Shown here piece after piece: positions 58,559 through 64,000 of a DNA stretch of 64,000 nucleotides. The notes beneath the pieces were generated by a model, which ran no database searches, had not been told where the DNA came from, and worked only from the letters and a program-made list of their open reading frames with translations. A program made the translations under genes and the position numbers. Within the stretch, counting starts at the first letter, position 1. Each line of letters opens with the position of its first letter. Source of the stretch: Heterohyrax brucei (lineage: Eukaryota > Chordata > Mammalia > Hyracoidea > Procaviidae); NCBI GenBank assembly GCA_028571685.1, contig CM053140.1, positions 147,607,701 through 147,671,700 on the forward strand. Direction: 5' to 3'.

Positions 58559-59242
58559 TGTATCAAATCCTCTTCAGTCTCACATGCTGTTCTAACTGCC
58601 TCTGCCAAGGCATTGCTGGAGATGGCGATGGAATGAAGCCCTCAGTCTTTATTTTCCTTCACTATTTTGCTGTATTGGATATTGTCTGTCACATCTTCCT
58701 TGAAACATTCTCCTCCCTTGGATGGATAAAAATTCATGACCTGGTTCTCTTTTCTTTGAGTAGATTTCTTGGTCTCGCTAATTTTCCTAACACTCCTGCA
58801 CCCTCGAAGCACAGAATTCCTCAAGGCTCTGCCGTCACCATCTCTTCCTCTACACTTTCTACCGGGAAATCCTATCCATGGTCCCTTCTTCAGCTATCTC
58901 CTCTGTGCAGATGGTTCTAAAATTAGATCTTCAAATGACTGACGTTGGTTTCTGCTCACACTCCCTTCTAGCAATTCAATGACAACATGTCCCCAAACAA
59001 TACCATTGTCTTTCATCAGGTAGCCCTTCCTGGTGACTTCCTTGTTTTTGTTCATTGGCATCATCATTATCTAAAAACTTACTCCTAAAAACCTTGACAT
59101 CTGTAAAGCCTTCCCTGCAGTTCTTGTCACTCTTTTTCAGCCAATTAACAGGCCATCTAATCTCACATGCTCTTTTCTAATCTACTTTATCATTTCTATT
59201 GTTCTGTATTTATTTTGGTCAAGCTCTCATACTCACTCATAT

Positions 59243-59390
59243 TAAAAAAAAAATCAGTTGCCATGGAGTTGATTCTGACTCACAGGGACCCTCTAGGACA
59301 CAGTAGAGCCACTCTTTTCTAACCAGTGGCTGGTAAGTAGATTCAAAGTGCCAGCCTCTTGGTTAACAGCCAAATTCTTAGCTGTTGCTT
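59243..59390 (-). mobile_element. AfroSINE
   Basis: A reverse copy with an A-run tail, TCAGTTGCCATGGAGTTGAT, and an eroded head complement at the right. Confidence 0.75.
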
Positions 59391-59398
59391 TCACCTCT

Positions 59399-60010
59399 GT
59401 GGTGGTTAAGATCATGTGTCAATCTAGCTGGGCAACAATTCTCAGTCTTTTGGCAGTTACATCACCCCCATGATGAAACTGGCTGAGTGGTACTAGTGAG
59501 GTGGGGCCTGTAGTGGCTCCTCACCCCCTTACCTTCAGCGGTCCACCTTCTGCCACCTACTTCCTTCCTGCTCAGCTTGTGAAGGTTTTTGACTTGTTGT
59601 GGATCCAGCAGCTGCCTCTCTCTTGTCTTCTGTCATCTAGTTCTTGGGACTTCAGCTAATAGCTTACTTGCTGATCCTGGAATTTGTCCGTCTTCACAGC
59701 CTGCAAGTAAGAGTCCTGTTTGCTGACCTGCCAGTCTTGGATTCACCAGCCCTTGCAGCTACGTGAATCATGAGAAACCCGGCATCTTGCCTGATCTTGG
59801 GATTCTTCAACCTTCACGGCCTGTGGGCAGGAACCCTGCTCTTCAACCTGCCATCCTTGGGTTCACCGGCTTCTGCTGCTGCATGAGACCTGTACCCTGA
59901 TCTAGCTCTTGGGACATTTCAACCTCTACAATTGCATGAGCTATTTTTTTGATATAAATTTCTCACTATATGTACTGGTATTGCTTCTCTAAAGAACACA
60001 GGCTAAGATG
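59399..60010 (+). mobile_element. ERVL-type (MLT2-like) solitary LTR
   Basis: TGTGGTGGTTAAGATCATGT is a typical 5' end, and CAATTGCATGAGCTATTTTT, GATATAAATTTCTCACTATA and CTAAAGAACACAGGCTAA form the typical 3' part of ERVL LTRs. Internally, blocks around CTTGGATTCACCAGCCCTTG and CTTGGGTTCACCGGCTTCTG repeat each other. The LTR at 49979 shares the end motif in reverse. Confidence 0.7.
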
Positions 60011-60324
60011 TCCTCTCATGTGGACTGTCTAAAATTTCCTTTCTTTAAGAAGCTCACTTGAATCCACTCTACAAACTGCTGCCAAAATAGTGTTCTTAAG
60101 CTTTGTGTTACACCTCTACTCAAAATCCTTCAGTGGTCATCATTCACTTAAATAAATAAATCCAAACGCCTGCACTGAGTCCAGTCTATCTCTCTAGGTT
60201 TAAAGCTTACTACTCCTTTTCCAGACCTTATGATCCAGGCAAACCCAACGATTTGCTGTTTCCTCAACATTTCTTATACTTTTCTATTCCATTTTTGCTT
60301 ACAGTGTCCTCTGTTATTAGACAC

Positions 60325-60859
60325 TGTCATTGATTGAACTGTGTCCCCCCTAAAATGTGTGTAACCATTTGGCTGGGCCATGGTTCCTAATGTTTTATGA
60401 TTGTCCTCCATTTTATGATTTTCCCATGTTGTATGTTAATGAGGATTAGGGTGAGACTATAAATCCCTTCCTAAGGTTTCCTTCCTGCTCCAAGGTGAAG
60501 GGAATCTCCCTGGAATATAGTTTGTGCCACCCTTTATCCCTCTGTTTTACAAGAGATAAAAGGAATGGGAAGCAAGCAGAGAGCTGGGAATATTATACTG
60601 TCAAGAAAAGCAGCACCAGGAGAAGCACGCGTCCTTCAGAGCGGGGGTTCCTGCCCCAAAACACTGCCTGACCAGAGGTTAATGCAACACTGAGACTTTC
60701 CTCCAGAGCTGACACAGAAGGAAAGCCTTCTCCTGGAGCAGACAACTTGAATTTGGACTTGTAGACTACTGGACTATATAAGAATAAACTTTTATTTGCT
60801 AAAGCTAAAGCGATCCACTTGTATTCTCTCTGTTAGAGCAGTGCTAGGTGACTAAAACA
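60325..60859 (+). mobile_element. MaLR-like solitary LTR
   Basis: It runs from TGTCATTGATTGAACTGTGT to GGTGACTAAAACA. GGCTGGGCCATGGTTCC and TATATAAGAATAAACTTTTA (with the polyadenylation signal) are family features. GACAC and GATAC flank it as a probable target duplication. It is one of the least eroded LTR copies. Confidence 0.8.
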
Positions 60860-61101
60860 GATACTCATTCCAAATGAAATTATACCCATCCAACAAGGTT
60901 CAGTTCAATTAAATTCATACCAGTCAAAAATGTAGGAAAGGGGCCTTTACAAGAGGTCAGATGAGTCTGCATATAGTTTTTGTACCTTAAAGTACCTCCT
61001 GTAGTGCCTTGTGCAAAGCAGTATGTGTTAATTCAATATGGAAGTGTTGTCTGAATGAACATACAGCTTCTTTTATGTCTCTAATTAACTGTGAAACTGC
61101 A

Positions 61102-61150
61102 AATCAAAACCAAATCTGTTGCCATTGAGTCAATTCCCACTCATAGCATC
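61102..61150 (-). repeat. AfroSINE tail fragment
   Basis: AATCAAAACCAAATCTGTTG and GAGTCAATTCCCACTCATAG are the reversed tail only. An L1 end begins immediately to the right. Confidence 0.65.
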
Positions 61151-61690
61151 TCTTTTTATGTAAAAAATGTGTATCTGTATATACATTTTTATTTTACTTT
61201 AGGTGAAAGTTTATGGCTCAAATTAGTTTCTCATACAGAAATTTATACACACCCTGTTATGTGTCCCTAGTTGCCGTCCCTACAGAGTGACTGCGCGTTT
61301 CTCCTTCCTACCCTGGATTTCTTGTGTCCATTCAGCCGGCTCCTGTCCTTCTCTGTCTTCTGGTCTTGCCTCTGGACAGCGGTTGCCCATTTAGTCTTGT
61401 GTGTCTACTGGAGCTAAGAAGCACACATTTCACAAGTATAATTTTATGTATTATAGTCCAGTCTATTCTGTGTCTGAAGAACGGGCTTCAGGAATGATTT
61501 CAGTGCTGGGTTACCACGTATTCGGGCACTGTGCACTCTGGGCTGCCTCCACTCTCGGTCAGATCATTAAGCCTGGCCTTTCTACCAGAATCTGAATTCT
61601 GCAGCCTGCTTTTCCCCTTCTCCATTAAGAACTCTGTTCCTCGTCAGGGAGGTCATCAGTGGTAGCCAGGCCCCAGCTGGTTCGTATAGA
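61150..61690 (-). mobile_element. L1 3' end, reverse
   Basis: TTTATTTTACTTTAGGTGAA, GTGTCCATTCAGCCGGCTCC and TTATAGTCCAGTCTATTCTG follow the L1 3' untranslated region. The copy is 5' truncated after about 540 bases. Confidence 0.8.
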
Positions 61691-61947
61691 AAAATATTTT
61701 TACTTTTAACTAAGTCTTTTTTTTTTAATTCATGAATAGAAGGTCATCATAAAAATAAACAAATAAAACCTCTGACAGAAAGGTAAAGGCTCTTGAGCAT
61801 TTCTAATCTAACTCTTTACACAGGCAGTCACTGGGAGCACTGTCCTATATAGCTTTTCAGATCTATTTCTGTGTATTCATGCACACATACACATACTTGA
61901 GAAATAAGTAGCTCATAAATGGTGAATCAACGTATACTCTGTGATTA

Positions 61948-62106
61948 AACTGAATCCACTGCTGTCAAGTTGAAGCCAATTCATAGAGACCCTATAAGAC
62001 AGAGTAGAACTGCCCCATAGATTTTCCAAGAAGCACCTGGTGCATTTGAACTGCTAATCTTTTGGTTAGCAGCCATGGCACTCAACCACTATGCCACCAG
62101 GGTTTC
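61948..62106 (-). mobile_element. AfroSINE with perfect 13-base target duplication
   Basis: TACTCTGTGATTA occurs at 61935-61947 and exactly again at 62107-62119. The copy is full length and reversed. Confidence 0.95.
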
Positions 62107-62299
62107 TACTCTGTGATTACAATGCTAAATTTTCAATTTCAAAATTAATTTTCATTTGGGTATAAAATGTTCATGATAGTTGAAATTCCTTTTAATCATT
62201 TTTAAGTACTTAAATACATCTAATGTACTTTTAGTTTGCCTGACACTGTTCTAAGTCTTTCAGACAAATTAGTTAGTTCTTACAACCATGTCTTTGTTG

Positions 62300-62455
62300 T
62301 TGTTGTTAGCTGCTATGGAGTTAGTCTTATACACAAAGGAGTGAAGTGCTCCCCAGTCCTATACCACCACCACGATCTGTTGCAATGAGGTGGTTGAGAT
62401 CCACAGTTTTCACTGGTTGTTTTTTTTCAGAAGTAGACCACAAGATCTCTCTTCC
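62300..62455 (-). repeat. RTE-tailed SINE of another type, fragment
   Basis: TTGTTGTTGTTGTTAGCTGC is the reversed RTE-type tail. The following body (CAATGAGGTGGTTGAGATCC, TTTTCAGAAGTAGACCACAA) differs from AfroSINE and matches a second SINE family I recall from elephant DNA. The name is unknown to me. Confidence 0.5.
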
Positions 62456-62460
62456 TAGTC

Positions 62461-62625
62461 CACCAAAAAACAAAACCGCACTGCCACCAAGTCAATTCCA
62501 ACTCATCAAGACACCTAAGGCCAGAGTAGAACTGCCCTAAGTTCTGAAGAGTACCTAGTGGATTCAAATTGCCAGCGTTTTGGTTAGCAGCTGCAGCTCT
62601 TAATCACTATGCCACCAGGGTCTCC
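62461..62625 (-). mobile_element. AfroSINE
   Basis: A reverse copy, from CACCAAAAAACAAAACCGCA to GCCACCAGGGTCTCC, directly behind the other SINE. Confidence 0.85.
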
Positions 62626-62800
62626 AGTCTGTCATCGATACTATCATTATTTTCTTTTTTACATACAAGGAATTATATAGTCCCTAAAATGTTTGGTAGC
62701 TTACCTGGCATCACTCTTCCAGCTAATAAGCAGCAGAGCTGGGCTTGTTACCAGCCAGCTCCAGAATCTGTCCTCCAAACCTTCCACTCTGTTATTCATT

Positions 62801-63723
62801 ATCTCTATCAGCTGGGATGGGCAACTGCTAATTGTGTACACTCACATTAAATAAGTCAAGGCTTGTGACTGCATACTCTTGTCTCCCCTCTCGCTGGTTC
62901 TTGGTGCTCCATTCCTGAGCTTAAGCTCACTCGAGCTGCTTATACTCTTCAGAGACTGCTTGGGAATGATGCTTATCAGAATACTCAGTTACCGAGTTGA
63001 GAAAAAGAGAAGACAGAGACAAAAGTAAGTAACTACTTATTGACATTCATCCTTCCCACCAGTGTAAGCACCATGAATGCTAGGCTCACATTTCTCTTCC
63101 TCTCCATCATATCCTTTATGCCTGGGACAAGGTAAGTGGGCAACAACTGTATGTTGAAACGAAATGAATTTATACAGTTATCTCAGAGTCTGCACCACAT
63201 TTCTACAACTGAGAGATATACTCTGACTTTACATGTTTTTGATTCTTTTTTTTCCCTTTTCTTGATTTTCTTAAAGGCATGTGTATGGGAGAAAGATAAA
63301 ACAGAAGGGTTTGTAACGCAAACAGCAGCCCCCTGTGTCTCACCCCACCCCCTGCTGCCAGTTCGCTTTTCAAGTACAGTCACTTGACATACTTTCTATT
63401 TTTAGTTTGTCTGGTAGTTAGCTCAATGTCTTTAAATAATAGGTTATATCATTGTGTCTTAATTAATCTACTTTAGACATGATCATTTCTCCATTTAGAA
63501 ATACCAGAATTTATAAGCCTGTGCTTTAGAAGAAGAATAGAGGCTTAGGATGCTGAAGAGTAGCGCTGCTTCTGGTGCAGGACCACCAGAGACTTCTGTG
63601 CCTAAATGTGCGAACACAATCATCACGTTATATGAAATCACCCGCTTCCTGTCTCATGACCCTTCTGAGCAACGTGAAGACTACAGTCCTGCCTCCTTCA
63701 ATTTGGTCCTGTCTACGTATTAC
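62801..63723. other. Unassigned sequence
   Basis: I see no gene or repeat signature. The two open frames near 63136-63387 overlap on opposite strands and have no family resemblance. Confidence 0.4.
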
Positions 63724-63890
63724 AGAAACCCTGGTGGTGTAGTGGCTAAGGGCTATGGCTGCTAACCAGACGGTTGGCAGTTCAAATTTGCCTGGTGCTT
63801 CTTGGAAACTCTACAGTGTAGTTCTACTCTGTCCTACAGGGTTGCTATGAATTGAAATCAACTCAGTGGTGGTGAGTTTTGTTTTCTTTG
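63724..63890 (+). mobile_element. AfroSINE
   Basis: A full-length sense copy, from AGAAACCCTGGTGGTGTAGT to GTGAGTTTTGTTTTCTTTGG. Its head and box-B-like motif (GGCAGTTCAAATTTGCC) are well preserved. Confidence 0.9.
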
Positions 63891-64000
63891 GCCAGGTAGC
63901 AGGCAGATAAACTAGAAGTATTCATTGAGTGAATCGATGAATGAATGAATGGTTGATAAACAGGTCCCCAAAATGATAAGCCATATAAAATAAGGGAAGC

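Larger units (their letters stand above)
58660..60960 (+). mobile_element. L2 LINE, interrupted by a SINE and two LTRs
   Basis: The pieces at 58690-59240, 60015-60324 and 60860-60960 follow L2 ORF2 in order. Examples are GAAACATTCTCCTCCCTTGG, CTACTCAAAATCCTTCAGTG and CCCATCCAACAAGGTTCAGT. Removing the insertions at 59243-60010 and 60325-60859 brings them together. Confidence 0.55.
62200..62800 (+). repeat. MIR SINE split by two younger SINEs
   Basis: TGCCTGACACTGTTCTAAGT precedes and CAGCAGAGCTGGGCTTGTTA follows the insertions at about 62300-62625. Together they give MIR in order. Confidence 0.55.

Overview
The window looks like intergenic or intronic DNA from an afrotherian mammal, most probably an elephant or a close paenungulate relative. 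The main evidence is about 30 copies of a tRNA-derived SINE. Its sense strand starts near AAACCCTGGTGG and carries the box-B-like motif GCAGTTCAAATCC. It ends in TATGAGTCAGAATCAACT plus a GGTTTGG tail, which I recognise as the AfroSINE type typical of elephants. RTE-type LINE copies of the matching elephant type are also present, together with decayed L1 copies and MaLR-like LTRs. All family names come from memory of sequence patterns, not from a database search. I see no prokaryotic genes, CRISPR array, tRNA or rRNA gene, and no confidently recognisable host protein gene.

Layout. 1-1.4 kb is a minus-strand RTE LINE running off the left edge. 1.4-4.7 kb is mostly non-repetitive and holds a possible conserved non-coding element at 4.17-4.44 kb. 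5.1-6.4 kb is a decayed, nearly full-length mariner transposon. 6.4-10.6 kb is mostly unassigned, with one possible terminal coding exon at 8.11-8.30 kb. 10.6-15.1 kb holds a mariner derivative and an ancient L2 that contains a SINE and an LTR, and that LTR contains an L1 fragment. 16.7-26.4 kb is a field of minus-strand L1 3' ends cut by LTRs and SINEs. 26.4-36 kb mixes unassigned sequence with LTRs, L2, MIR, SINEs and a second mariner derivative. 36.3-41.6 kb is a long minus-strand L1 with recognisable ORF1 but large ORF2 deletions. 42-46 kb carries an L1 3' end, two MaLR-like LTRs and about 2.2 kb of unassigned sequence. 47-51.9 kb is a decayed plus-strand L1 split by an ERVL-type LTR. 52-57.5 kb is a patchwork of SINEs, a third mariner derivative, local duplications and L1/L2 pieces. 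57.6-58.4 kb is a plus-strand RTE reverse-transcriptase fragment. 58.6-61 kb is an L2 interrupted by a SINE and two LTRs, and the rest is SINE, L1 and MIR remnants.

No set of genes working together is visible. The most notable structure is a group of three mariner derivatives at 10.6, 35.5 and 54.8 kb. Each has a long inverted arm made from the transposase 3' end, and all share the same architecture, which suggests a non-autonomous family that spread after one rearrangement. Other points are a dispersed duplication carrying a SINE 3' end plus its flank (52.2 and 55.4 kb), nested insertions that give a relative time order, an inverted SINE pair, a CpG-rich alternating purine-pyrimidine tract, and the possible exon and conserved element.
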